Positions 35,763 through 47,701 of a stretch of DNA of 64,000 bases are shown here, one piece after another (the first letter of the stretch is position 1; each line of letters begins with the position of its first letter). The notes under the pieces were generated by a model that did no database searches, was not told the origin of the DNA, and was given only the letters and a program-made list of their open reading frames with translations. Both the position numbers and the translations under genes were made by a program. Source of the DNA: Klebsormidium nitens (lineage: Eukaryota > Streptophyta > Klebsormidiophyceae > Klebsormidiales > Klebsormidiaceae); contig DF237382.1 of NCBI GenBank assembly GCA_000708835.1, positions 1 through 64,000 on the forward strand, given 5' to 3'.

Positions 35763-37421
35763 GCGGGGGGATCCCTCTGGTAAGCTGTCGTCTCGTGCGA
35801 AGTGCGGATGCCGGACGAAGGAGGGTTAGGAGGCGAGAAAACGCGACGCTTCTGTAAGGCCTTCGAACTGCCTGGGTTAGACGGAGCTATTAATCTAACA
35901 TTCGGAAAGTGGAACGGTATCTGTGTGCGGTATCTTTTCCTTCTTTTTACACGTGGGCAGTTTTCATGTGCTTGCTCCGCCTTCCATAGGTGCAAGTAGT
36001 ATGTGGAGCGGTAAAGCAATACGCATACCGGAACGAAAAATCGAAGAGTGCGGGCTCCTTTGGATGGATGTGGAGACCTGTTGTTGATCACTGTCGTAGA
36101 TGACGTTGCATCCAATGAGCTTGCACGGAACTTTCGACTCAAGACGATTCAAACGCTGAATCATCTTCTGTTTCCACAGGATCTGCACAGGCGTTGCGCC
36201 GATCCAGGCGCACCAAGAGACTCGCTACTTGGAGGAAGCGGGCGGCGGTCACAGGGAGTAAATGGGATCCTTGCCAAGTAAAAAGGAGCATATTTCTTGT
36301 AAATTCGGCTTAGAAAGGATTCTGTCCGGTAATAAGTCAGATCAAACAGTATCCGCTTCGAAAGGACCGGTCCGCGCGTGATACTCTCGAAAAGTCTTCC
36401 TGTCGCCAATCACACGCTCGGACCATCAATTCCGGTAGATAAGGCTGCACGGCTCAAGCTGTTCTTGTTCTGAATGAGCATTTGCGAGGCAGGTCACTCT
36501 GCTTCTGAAGAAGCAGCTTATTGACGCCATGGAAGCACAACATGTGCAACCTATTTGAGCGTCACCTCGAGTAACGCAATCCCTAAAGAACACACAAGCT
36601 AATATTTCGGCGTTGGCTTTTTTGGCAGAGTGCATGTGCAATGATTACAAAGTTTCGAAAGGTCTGCGGCATGCGAGTTCTTTACGAAATAACGAAGTTT
36701 GTGCGCTTCATGACTGCATTGACGATGCTGTCCGACACGCGGCACATGAGTGATCTGCGTATGTTTGAGCGCAATGCAAGACGTATTATAATGGGACGAC
36801 AATCGCCAGCTCTTTGAACATGTCGGGACCTGTTAGTACGTCATCTGCGACTGCATGCGCGCACGCCGCTAAACATGCGAGCGCCCTTCCAAAAGCTAGA
36901 TCGACTAGAAACGCTGCCATGCATCACGGTTGCACGGGCGGGCCGTGCATGGTTGCATCCCGGCTTGATTGGGTAGCTAGCCCGGCTTTGAATCATTTGA
37001 CCCACATCGATGGAGCCTTTGAGCCTGCAGCTAATGTTGCTTTCACACATCTGCGCAAACACCTGTACCATTGACATGCATAGGTATTTGCGACACGCAT
37101 CTGTACCTTATGCGGCATACCGCCGGCCAAAATGAAGCTAATACAAGTACTTCAGGTATTATGCGCAAAGTCGAACATGGCATGCCAGAATGCCACCAGA
37201 ATCATCGGTCAAAGCGCGATTCATATATTTCATACTTACCTGTACGACAGCTGATTGACGAATGTGGTGCTCGACTCATCCAATCGTTGCAAAACCTGCA
37301 GACCGGCCAAGTTATAGGCCCGAATTAGCTTAAGGCTAGACCTGATCCTACGCCGCTCAAATTTTTGGTACTTTAACTGCTGAACATGTTTGAGCTAGCT
37401 TTCACTCCTAGACACCGCTAG
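35763..37421. other. Convergent intergenic spacer (DUF3339-like / DHX37)
   Basis: No gene is recognised. The second half (about 36600-37420) resembles the other convergent spacers, with CTGCATGCGC, CCATGCATCAC, GTGCATGGTTGCATCC and ACATGCATAGG. Both 3' UTRs must lie here. Confidence 0.55.
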
Positions 37422-40400
37422 TCACAGGTCCAGACCGGCCTCTCTCAGCAGCCCCTCCCAAATCTCCGCCAGTACCGCCCTCTTCTCCGGGCGCACCCAC
37501 AGCGACAGCTCCTCGAACAAAAACCTCTGTTCCCCCTCCCACCACCGCCGCAACGCCTCCCTCGAGTCCACCCCCCCAAGCCGAGCCAAAATCTCGCCCA
37601 CGCGTTTCTGCCCCGCCGCGTCAGGCTTTAGAATGTCGGTCGGGGGCCCCGTCAGACTCTCCGCCAGTGCCAACAAACCCTGCAGAACCCGGCCCTGTAG
37701 GAGCGCGACCGCGAACGCCGCGGTTTTGGCCTTCCCCGGTTTTAGCTCGGTGGCGTGGAGCGGAAGGCTCCACTGCTGCGGGCCGAAAGTGGGCTGCATC
37801 CAGCACATGATGCGGTCCGTGGCCGATTCGTACCAGGGCGGCGGGTCTGCGAGCGGTTTGGACAGCTGGCAGAGCGCGGACGCCTCGACGGGGAGCCACC
37901 GGACGTCCACTGCGGTCACGCCCTGCGAAAGCAATGGAAGAGCGTCAAAGGTGGCTCCGGGGTACCGTTGAGTGCCCTCAATACCATTTTTAGTCGGTAG
38001 CTTATGGTCAGCGATTTACAAAAGGGGAAAATGTTGCAGCCTTGTACTCCTGGGTGCTTGCTGGAGTCGAGGGAGACGTGCTCGGTGGAATTAAGAATAG
38101 GCAGCACAAAGTGCGGACGAGCGAGAATTCCCAGGCGCCATCACGTCGCCTTGAGAGCTCACGTAGAAAGCGAAGGTACGCTGTTTGAAATGTGGACTGC
38201 AAGTGTTCAGGGACCCTCCTGCCTGGCGCGAACTCTGAGCTGAGGTGAACCAACGATAGCAATCGACTCACATCTGCACACGTCATCCCTTACCTGCATG
38301 TACGTCCGCTTCTCGGTCTGCACCAAGTCTGCATAGCACACGAAGTCCGGCGCGTCCCGGGCCGCAGACGTTCCGGGGTGCAGGAACACCACCCCGGGCG
38401 CCGAGCACGCCTGGTACCGCACTGCGCGCCGCGACTTCTCCGCCTCTAGTTCGCCCGGTACGCTCTCCCCCGGACGCAGTTTCCGAGCGACCCGATCCGC
38501 CCATCCGGCGCAAATCGCGCGGCGCAGCTTCGCCTCGTCGCCCTTTCCGAGCGGCTCCCGGAGGGCCGTTTCCAACCGTTCGACGCTCCGCTTCTCGCGC
38601 GCCTGTCGGGTTAGAACCGGGCTCTTCTCCGCGGTATCGGGGCCGACGCCGGGAACGGATTCTACTTCCTCCCGTGCGAGGTTCGCGCCCACGAGCCGCG
38701 TCAGCTGCTCCCGTAGCTGCGCCATCTCTTTCATCGTCCGCGCATGCAAGTGGTTTTCGAAACAAAACTGCTCCCCCGCCGAGGGCCCTATTTGGCCCAC
38801 TCTCTCCCCGGCCGCCTGCACGAACTCCTCATACGCAACCAGAGCGGCCGCGGCTGACAGGGCCTCGCTTCCGGGAACTGTGAACTTCGCATGGGCCGCA
38901 CGCGCGGCCGCCCGTCGCTTCCGCCGCCGCTCCTTCTCCTCGTCTTCCGCTTTCTTGCTCGCCTTCTCCGCTCGGATTTCGTCCCCTTCCTCGCCCCAGT
39001 CATCCACGCCAGAAATTTTTTTTGCCTCCTTTTCATTCGCCTCTTCTGGCCCTCCTCTCTCGCCACTTTTAGCGTCTAAACCCTCAAACCCTTCGCGTAA
39101 GAACGGGCTTTCGGAGCTCAGAGCGGCCGCGGCCGCGACCGCGTGCGCCAACAGCCGCAGCCCTTTCTTCGGGGTTTTGGGGTTTTCGCCCATTCCAAGC
39201 GCGGCCAAAAGCATGCGCGCGTGGCGGGGGCTGATTGGATACGAGGACATGGCTTTGCCAAGGGTAGTGATCGTGGTCGAAGTTGGGTAAAGTGCGGCTA
39301 AGGAAACGAGGGTGCGTTCGGCAGTGGATAGGGCGGAGCGGTCAGGGGGCGTGGGGAAGGGAAAGTTCACGACCTGCAAGGAAAAATAAAAAGCATCTTA
39401 GGTTCCGGCAGAGCCTCAACCATCTGTGAAAATGCAAGCTGGAGCCAAGCAGAGCGAACAGTGCAAACGCATCAAACTGTCGCTGTCATTCGTTGCTCTG
39501 TTGAACATAAGAATAACAATCTTCTTGAGCTGCCGAAAGCAGGCAGCGAAGGGAGATCTGAGGCACGATCATGAACAGTACAGTGATCGAATAAGTGTGC
39601 AATAAATCGTCCGGAGCGAGGATAACACTTCGCCATTTCCAAAAGCAGCTCTTGAGATTAATGTAGGTACCTATCATTCTCATCTGAAGTGGGGGTTCCG
39701 GCCAACAAAGTAGAAGCTCCACAGGTGCCCACCTTCTCGATGCCCATGGCCTTCATCTGCAGCACGACTCCCTCGATCGGCGCGCTCTCGATCTCGGGCG
39801 GCGCGTGCTGCGGGAACTGGTCCGTAAACACCGCCGACGAATACAACCGGTAGCAGTGCCCCGGGCCGACTCTCCCCGCCCTCCCCGCGCGCTGGTCCGC
39901 CGACGCTTTGCTTATCCACTTCACTTCGAATTTGGACAGTCCGCTGCCGCGTTCGAACGTCCGTTCTTTCGCTCGTCCGCAGTCCACGACGTACCGAATC
40001 CCCGGAATAGTGAGACTCGTCTCGGCCACGTTCGTGGCGACCACCACCAGGCGGTGGCCCTCCGGCGGGTCAACGAAAACGCGCAGCTGGGCCGCGGCCG
40101 GGAGCATCGCGTAGAGCGGCAGCACGTGGAGCGGACCCGGGCGGTCGTCTTCGCCTTCCAACTCTGAATCTTCGCTTCCATCTTTTCCAGTCTGAGCCTT
40201 CCCTCCATTTTCTTCCTGCTCTTCGTGATCTTCAGTTTTGGCATTGCCTGTCTTCGGTGGGTGTACATCGGCCCCGGAAGCAGGCTCCCCGTCCGCGTCC
40301 TCGCCCTCCGCGGCCCCATTCACACCGTCACCGTCCCCGTCCATCTCGTCACGCCCAAACCCTAACCCACCTTCCACGTCATCCCCGTCAGCAGCGGCCC

Positions 40401-43400
40401 CGATGACGTCATCATCCAGCGGACTGCTCTCTCCCTCTTTTCCCCCGCTCTTTGCTTCCGCCGCCTTACCTCCCCGGTTTGAGCTCTTCTTCGCGGGTTC
40501 CGTGAGGTTTGAGGGCTTCGTACGCCGGACAGGGAAGGCCCGCCGCAGTCGCCGGCACAGGTCCTCCACCTCGCGCTGTCCGGTGAGGAAGACGAGCACT
40601 CCCCCGGGAGGAAGCTGCTTATGGATAGCACGTACCTGCGCAAGCAGAAAAGCAATCAGGTCTACGCAAAGCTCAGGCGACCAACGAGGCCGACGAGCAA
40701 TTGTCTGAGAGGAATCTGCTTGTGGATGGCACGTACCTGCGAAAGTGGAAGACAAAATATGGTTTACGAAAAGCCTGGGAAACCAACGAGGCTAACGCCC
40801 GCCACTCCCACGCAGCCCACACAGCTCCTTTCGCTCGCGGAAGTGGAACGAAACCAGGAGTTTAGCGCACGGCATCAAAACCTGGTTTTCTCTGTTCTGG
40901 GCCCCTATAAATTTCGAGATCCAATTTCCGTCCACTTGCTGAAGTGCACCATAACCGGGAACTGGCGCGCGACCACGGTCGATCTATTTTGAAATCTCAA
41001 ATCGTAGAGCTAGTAGAGTCCCGACACCCAAACACGAAGAAGCGGCGGTTTGAAGCCGTATCTCGTTCTTGGCCGCGATCACGTAGTCCACCAGCTCCCA
41101 GCGCTTGCTGAAGTGCGACGTGACCGGGAACTGGACTGCCACCTTTGAACCTTGACATCTTCTTTATGGAAGGCTCGAAAGTTTACCAAGTGATTTCAAC
41201 GACCAAACACGAGATTGGCGGCGACAAGAAGCCCTACCTTTTGCTCTGCCGCCCCGACGTAGTCCACCAGCTCCGTCCGCTTGCTGAAGTGCACCGTCAC
41301 CGGGAACTGGCGCGCGGCGACCTTGACAACGGGCGGCGGGGCGGGGCACAGCCGCGCGTTGCCCACAAAGTCCTCGATGCGCAGCGTGGCACTCATGACA
41401 ATCAGCTTCAGGGGGTGTACGTCGGCCCGTTCCGACGACAGTTGCTGCAGCGAAGAGAATCAATCGTTTCAGAAATGATCGGCGACACACTTTGAGCTGA
41501 TGAGCCAAGGTATTTGTGCAGCACTGAAAGAATACATGGCATAAGCTACAGGAGGTGCAATCAGAGCCGCTCAAACGTCAATTGCTGCAGCCAAGCAGAG
41601 GCCAGTAGCAAGACAGCATCAGTCAGAGAGAGGCGACCTTGAGGGTCCACTTGAACAAGTGCAAGACAAAGATACGCCAAAACATGCGGGATGCTTGACT
41701 GGATAAGTCTGCTCGCTAAGTGGAAACGGACGTCCGACTCACCCTGCGCAGAGGCACAATCCTGGAGAGCAGCCCAATGAGGACATCCGTGTTCAGGCTC
41801 CGCTCGTGGGCCTCGTCGATGATAATGCACGAGTACTGCCGCAGCAAAAAGTCCGACTGCACAGAGGTGGACAAGGTACTTAGGAAGAAGCCCAGGGTGA
41901 ACGGGGCGAGTATTTGAACTAATGTGAGTGAAGAGAGCCCAGATAGATCCAGCAGAATAGCCCTGACTGTGCACGCGACTGGCGTGCTCTTCAAGCGAAG
42001 ACGTGGGTGAAGCAGATGCAAGGGCAAAAGATTTGTGCATGAATTATGGATCGGCAAAATAGTCTCGCCTGAGAATTCCATAACTTCATCAGACAAAGTT
42101 GAAGCTGCATATATGGTTAGGTCGTTCTACAGTTTCGGACCCAGATACTCACGCTCTCTACTCCAAAATCCACCTACCCCCAAAGCGAACCGCATCCGTT
42201 CCCCGGCCTTCGACTTCGTGTTCACACGGCTTAGTGATCCAAAAACTGGAACTTCTATACTTTCCTCTCACCTGCACCTCCCGCAACAGAATACCGTCCG
42301 TCATGAACTTGATCGCGCCATCGCCGCATACTCGCCGGTCGTACCGCACCTGGAAGCCCACCTCCCCCCCAAGCCGCACGCCTAGTTCCTGCGCCACTCG
42401 CCTCGCGGTTGCCAACGCGGCCACGCGCCGTGGCTGCGTCACGCCCACGGCTCCCGCTCGTCCGGGGCAGTCCTTGCAACCGTAGCCCGCTTCGAAGAGG
42501 AACTGCACGAAGGGCGGACCGTCCCCGTTGGCAGTGCCTTTCGGAGTGCCTGAGCGTTAAGGTGAGAGGGAATGCTTCCGACATGCTGCTGATCCGTGCT
42601 TGGAGTAACGTCAAAGTGACAACCAAACCGGAGGGCTGCATTGCTTGCAACGCTGCTTTCCAACCCTGCCCAAGGTGGGTGCCCCTCTGAAAAAGAAGCT
42701 GGCTGATAAAAGCAGGTCGCCAGGGGCCTACCCTTTGCAGAGTCCAACCCCCGACACATTCGCCTGCTAAGGTCTGGGTATGCTCCTATCAAGGGTTGGC
42801 ACATGCCCGATCCTTGAAGAGGCAACTATCCGTTCAGGGCAAGCAGGTGGTGAGCGACAATTCAGAACCGCCCAATCAATTTCTTGTTGATTGACTCTGT
42901 GAAACTGCCCCAATCCGGTAGACAACGAGGCCCGCCCCTGTGAGGCCTTGTCAACATGGAGAATACACAATAAGGCGAAAGGAAAGAAGATTAGGTGGTG
43001 GTGGGGTAAAGCTTGCAGAAGTCTACACAGGAGTTGGCGTCAGGGTCTACATTGTTATCTCGACATCGTGCCGGGGCACTCCGCAAGTTTGAGACATTTT
43101 CTTTCATCATCCGCCAACCCCTGGGTGCTTGTAAATCCCCAAATTCAGCTTCGAAGTCGCTTAGTCCGATCCGAGGTAGAGAGACTTCCACCGACACCCG
43201 AAGCAGGGCCTCTTCTATGCGGGACAACAAGTAACAAAAAATATGTAAAAACACAGGACGAAACCATTATGGAACACAGGAGGAAACGAATGATAGGAAC
43301 GCTTTCCGCCTTCACCTGCGGCACCTGTGTGGTCTTTCCGCACCCGGTCTCTCCGCAGATGACAACTAGATCATGCTCCGCCACCGCCTCCATAATCTCC

Positions 43401-45868
43401 TGCTCCATGCCCAAAATGGGCAGCCCCAGCCGCGCCTCCGCGATGTCCGGATCCCGCTGCAACGTTCGAACAAAGGGCGTCCGCCTGACTGCCCGCTCAT
43501 CGCCATTTTCGTCTTTCTTTACTTCCTGCCTTTCCCCCTCAACTCCTTCCTCTTGATCCACCTCAACAGCTCCCTCTTTCTCCGCCATCTTCCTGCGCTT
43601 TTTCTTGTTTTCGCTCCTTTTCGAGATGTCTGCACCATTGGGCGGGGCGCCCGTTCCGTTGCTAGCAACGGTTTCGGGTTGGACGCCGTGTGCGGGGACT
43701 GGGGAGACCCCCGACGTTGGGGTCTCGGACGGTACTGCAGCGGCGGCTGGAGCGTCCTTCGCACTTTTCCTCCTCTGCTTCTTGCTTTTCTTCCTTCCAG
43801 TCTCGTTGGCAGAGTCTTCGCCCACCGTTTGACTCCCGGATGCAGCTTCTGCTGCAAGCATACCCTCAGCACCTCGTTTCTGGCCAACTAACGTCTCGTT
43901 CCCATTCTGCCGCTGTCCTTTGGCCACTGGTGGTTCCCGGACCCCTTCCTCCTTCGTTCCTTTCTGCTGCTTTCCGTCGGCCCTCTCTAAGCCCTCCCCA
44001 ACAAGCCCAGCCTTTTGAGATGGCGCCGAAAGATTAACCCCTCCCACAGGTGAACTCAGCGGCCCCGCCAAAGCGCCGCTGCTCCTTCTGACCTCTAGGT
44101 CTTCTTCTGTAACATCATCGCCGCTGATCCTCAGCTTCGACTTCACCTTCCCTCTGCTCCGGCGCACCTTCTCCGGCTCCTCGCTGACATCGTCATCCCT
44201 ATCTCCGCTTCTTCCGTCAACCACCTTCGGGTCATCATTTACTACCACCCCAAACCCCTTCACTTCCCTAACTAGATTGACATTCTTGGGAGCGATCACA
44301 CCAAAGCCATTCCCATTTCCTCCCCCTTCTTCTTCCTCTTCGCTGTTCCCCCCGGTCTGCCGTTCCCGGAAGAGCCGGGAGTCAGCGGGCGCCTCCAGCC
44401 CCACCTTCTGGAACTGCATGGCCCGGTGTAGTTTCTGCTTGAGCGTCTCTGCCTGCCCAAGGGCGCCACTGGGGCGCAGCAAGCGCTGCTGCTCCTCGGA
44501 GAGACGGTGCTGCTCCAGAGAGGCCAGGACGGCCGCTCGCTTCTCGCGCGCATCCTTCTCCTCCTGAAAGTTGGGGACTCTGACTTTTGGGTCAAGGTTC
44601 TTCACAATCTCTTTGAGAGGCTTTATACTGCATCTGATGAAGGAATTTAACATCCACACACTCTCTTATTAATGCGTTCATCTTCATATGGGTCTGCAGC
44701 AGCACACATGGAAGGTTCGAAGGAAGCTTGGAGTAGAGTGGCGGCTCCTTACAAAGCAACAGTGCGTGCTTTTCCAATGGCTCCACAAAGCAGGAAAGAA
44801 AACGGTAGATCTAGAGCTGCCTGTAGTACACCGGCAACTTGTGGTAGTCAGAGTTTCTACAAGGCTGGCCCCAGGGCCCCAAAAATATCGTCGTCCTTTT
44901 TTGACTAAAGTCAATGGTAATTATCAGGAGATTGAAAAGATTCTGATTTACCTGCAGGCGGCGAAGTTTCCTTTTCTGGTTCTTGCTCAGCACCGCGGCT
45001 GACTCTTTCTGGGGCCCATCCTCACGCCTGCGCTTCTTGGACCCAGCCAGCACGAGCGCGTTGCTGCCATCACCACTGTTGAGTGGAATGAGCGCGCAAA
45101 TGAGAGAAGGGCAACAAGTTTTCCAAATCATGTCACTGGAATACTATCACGAAAGAGAAAATATATCTAGAACTTCAGCTAACAGCTGATGAAGTGATTG
45201 GGGGCTGCTGCTTTTGAAAAGCAGTGACTGATATCAGGCCACCTGCTTATGTGAGAGGTGAGGACACAATCCTTCAATTTCACACCATTTGCCGATGCTT
45301 GATTGTTATAAGAAACGAAATTGCCATAAATCATCAACAGCTAAATCACGCGGACATAATCTTAAGGAACAAACGACGACCACCGGCACCACTGCAATCA
45401 CCACCATCCCCAAAATCACCACCCTCGGGCTACCACCAAAACCATCACCACCATCAAAGTCGTGGTACTTTTAAGAGACTCCATCAGAACCACCACCAAA
45501 AGCACAAATAACCACCACTAACCACCACCACCAACCACTCACAATTATGAAGACTGCATAAGCTCCGATTCTACAAGTAACCAAGGTATACTACGGCATC
45601 AGGATTCTGTTCCTAAAGGATCATGTCTGTGTCCACAGCACTGATTCCTCCTACTCCTCTGACAATTGCAACTGTCAAAGGAGACAAAATCTATCGAGGG
45701 TGGCAATGGATCATCTGTGATCCCTCCTCACCTTGCACTGCCCAACTCTGCCGCCAGCTCAGGTGACAGCAGCGGACCATCTAGGCTAGCATCGGTAGGT
45801 GGCTGTACATAAGCCCTCTGGGACTGCTTGCCCTTTGCCTCATTCCGCTGCTGCTTCTTGCTCTTCAT
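37422..45868 (-). CDS. DHX37: DEAH-box RNA helicase DHX37/Dhr1 (Ecm16), ribosome biogenesis
   Basis: Nine exons on the minus strand: 45732-45868, 44952-45075, 43316-44563, 42272-42502, 41743-41856, 41238-41444, 39733-40635, 38294-39373 and 37422-37922. They give 1514 aa with all phases agreeing. In yeast and humans this nucleolar helicase releases U3 snoRNA from pre-18S rRNA. Motif I is GETGCGKT (about 491-498), motif II DEAH (594-597), motif III SAT (636-638), and motif [10 protein letters not shown] lies in exon 7. [12 protein letters not shown] and [20 protein letters not shown] near the N-terminus are typical of DHX37 and not of other DEAH helicases. The HA2/OB-fold C-terminal region ends [12 protein letters not shown]. 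Long low-complexity inserts (exon 3; an acidic stretch in exon 7; a Lys/Glu/Arg-rich stretch in exon 8) explain the large size. The intron between exons 6 and 7 is almost wholly exon-echo sequence. A telo-box lies just upstream. Confidence 0.96.
40610..40790 (-). repeat. Acceptor-side exon-echo (DHX37 exon 7)
   Basis: The acceptor edge of exon 7 (minus strand; exon ends at plus 40635) is repeated about 101 bases further into the intron. CTTATGGATAGCACGTACCT around 40619 corresponds to CTTGTGGATGGCACGTACCT around 40720. The intronic parts match too (ACCAACGAGGC near 40681 and 40782). A third, strongly decayed copy may begin near 40825. Confidence 0.85.
40900..41320 (-). repeat. Donor-side exon-echo array (DHX37 exon 6)
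   Basis: The donor edge of exon 6 (minus strand; exon begins at plus 41238) is echoed twice. The shared string TTGCTGAAGTGC starts at 41281 in the exon, 41105 in the first echo and 40937 in the second, a spacing of 176 and 168 bases. The first echo covers about 80 bases, including GTAGTCCACCAGCTCC and CCGGGAACTGG. The second keeps TGACCGGG-like and GGCGCGCG parts. Confidence 0.9.
45370..45537 (+). repeat. ACC-rich microsatellite in DHX37 intron 1
   Basis: An imperfect (ACC)n/(CCACCA)n stretch of about 170 bases lies in the first intron of DHX37. No coding role is evident. Confidence 0.85.
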
Positions 45869-46342
45869 TCTCACAAAATTAGGAAAGAAACCCTAATGCC
45901 GTGGAAATGCAATCTCAATCAACTTTAAAAGGTCTTGACAGAACAGCATCCTGGAAAATATTCAGGGACTGTTGCCTTCGTTCAACAGCTGCTCTTGCCT
46001 GGCTAGCCAGCCATACCTACTTGGATGAAAGGAACGCTGCTGCGCAGGCAGCAGGGCTCCCACTCTTGAGACTTGAGCTCTCAAACTTGGTTCACCGTCA
46101 GTTCATCTGCTGTTCTGTTTCAACTTTCAGCCATTCATAGAAGATGAGACGCGTTACCAAGCTTGGACAAAGATTCAGGATAAGACAAGAGTCGATGGGT
46201 GAGCGACTACGACCGTAACGCTGACACTCCTAAAGCAAGGGAGTTCGTCTTGGTAATACATACCTAGATCAAAACTTCTTCATTGTCCTTGCAGCTTGCA
46301 TGCTGGCCTGCGGCGGTCCTAAAGCCTAAGGCGGCCGCCATT
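45869..46342. promoter_or_regulatory. Divergent promoter region DHX37 / SPCS1 with telo-box
   Basis: Only 474 bases separate the two start codons, making this the tightest divergent pair in the window. AAACCCTAA (telo-box) is at 45888-45896, close to the DHX37 start. Telo-boxes mark ribosome-related genes in plants, in keeping with DHX37's role. Confidence 0.65.
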
Positions 46343-47528
46343 ATGGTGAGTGTTCTGCTTGTTTTCTGCATGGTTTCTTTCTTCTTCCTGGACTTGGTCG
46401 GTTGAGCATCAGATGCAGCCTTGCGTTCGTTCCCCGGCGGTTGAAAGCAGGAAGATAAGGTGGACCGGTAACTATTCGTCTGCCGGCTGTATTGGCGGCC
46501 TCTCATCCTTGTTGAAGAGAAGTACATGTCAGTTGTGGGACTGAAGGCAGTAGTCCGTCTACAGAGCATCTTGGAGTCCGTATACAGAGCATCTTCAGCT
46601 CTGTAGCTGTCTGCTGTTCTCATTGGTTTGCATGTCTTTCGTCCAGCAGGCGCTAGCTACAATTTCGTTGAACATGAGTCTATCTGCAGATGTGTGACAA
46701 CACAGATGTGTAAGTCTATAATCCATGATACAAAATAAGTTTAATGTGCCAGTCATTGCTGATTTTCCTGACATTGCAAAGTCTGCTTCATCGTTGCTGC
46801 ACTGCATGCACTGCTAATCTGGCTCATGTTGACATGCTTGCAGGACTATGAAGGCCAGCGACTGTCGGAGCAGATCATGCAATGGCTGATCATTGTTGCC
46901 GCAGTAAGTGCACGTATAGCGAGTTTGCTGTGGCGGAATTGGCTTGCCGCTTTTTTGCATCATCAACATTCGTTCAGACAGGTTTGACACCTTGGCGTTG
47001 GAGCTCAATGCAAAGGTTGATCCACACATTTGTATTTGCATGCTGATTTTAGATGCATTAAAATGCTGTTGAAGGTGATTGCCGCAGTCGGGGTGATTTT
47101 TGCTTCCATTCTGCAGGTCATAGGGTTCTTAGCTGGTTACATCACATCCTCATACCGTCTGATGCTGGAAATCTACACTGGAGGGATGGTTCTGGCCTTC
47201 TTGGTGAGTGCATTCCCAGATCGTTAGAGCAGTGGATTCAACTGGATATACTGGTTGCTGAATGACCAGGCAAATATGCTCACTGCCAACTGCTCCTTGC
47301 CTTGTTGGAACTTCTGTGATGCAATTGAGGAAGAGCTGTCTCTCCTCAAATTTGACTTCTCTCTGCCAAATGCAGCTGGCTGTACCAGACTGGCCGTACT
47401 TCAATTGGCACAAGTTATCGTGGCTTCCTGAGCAGCCTCCCAGTGAAGATGAAGCAGCGGCTTCCTCTTCAACATTGGCTGTGCAAAAGTCGAAACAAGG
47501 AAAACGAAGTTCCAAAGGCAAGCGCTAG
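46343..47528 (+). CDS. SPCS1: Signal peptidase complex subunit 1 (SPC12)
   Basis: Four coding exons: 46343-46345 (the ATG alone), 46844-46903, 47117-47203 and 47376-47528, giving 100 aa with phases agreeing. The N-terminus M-DYEGQRLSEQIMQ is the family signature. Two transmembrane helices follow (LIIVAAVIGFLAGYI and LMLEIYTGGMVLAFL). They lead to VPDWPYFNWHKLSWLP and a basic Lys/Gly/Ser-rich cytosolic tail ending GKRSSKGKR. SPCS1 is a non-catalytic subunit of the ER signal peptidase complex. An intron directly after the ATG is the second such case in this window (see RPL38). The selenocysteine tRNA begins 86 bases after the stop, on the same strand. Confidence 0.96.
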
Positions 47529-47614
47529 AAAATCTTACCTAGAGATCAGGTGCAGCAGTGAGTTGGGTTACAAGGATGTTGTTGTCAAGGACATCAACAG
47601 TCTTAGCAAAGCAG

Positions 47615-47701
47615 GCTCCCTTGATTCCGAGTGGTCTCGGATGCGGGCTTCAAACCCGTAGCGGCCTAGCGGCCGAGCTGTTCGATTCAGCCTAGGGAGC
47701 G
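47615..47701 (+). tRNA. tRNA-Sec: Selenocysteine tRNA (anticodon UCA)
   Basis: The sequence is 87 nt long and folds fully as a eukaryotic tRNA-Sec. The acceptor stem has nine positions, 47615-47623 with 47692-47700, and a single U-U mismatch at position eight. The long D stem is six pairs (47626-47631 with 47636-47641) around a four-base TGGT loop. The anticodon loop is 47648-47654 (CTTCAAA) with TCA at 47650-47652. The long variable arm is CGGCC/GGCCG (47662-47666 with 47671-47675) around TAGC. The T stem is four pairs (47677-47680 with 47688-47691) with loop TTCGATT. The discriminator is G. The 9+4 design, six-pair D stem and TAGC variable loop set it apart from serine and suppressor tRNAs. 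It lies 86 bases after the SPCS1 stop, so it may overlap that gene's 3' UTR. No plant-type USE or TATA element is obvious upstream, and the first TTTT on this strand is near 47819. Confidence 0.96.

Noticed and set aside
38283-39290. Long frames opposite or out of frame with DHX37 exon 8
   Set aside because: Shadows of the GC-rich real exon; the real frame joins both neighbours in phase and matches the helicase C-terminal region.
44592-44786. Minus-strand frame containing [11 protein letters not shown], resembling the SLEQHRL block of DHX37 exon 3
   Set aside because: It could be an old echo of exon 3, but the similarity is a few residues only and the exon 2 to exon 3 junction at 44563 is already in phase.
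47075-47095. GATTGCCGCAGTCGGGGTG in SPCS1 intron 2, resembling the end of exon 2
   Set aside because: Too short (about 12 matching bases) to call an exon echo with confidence.
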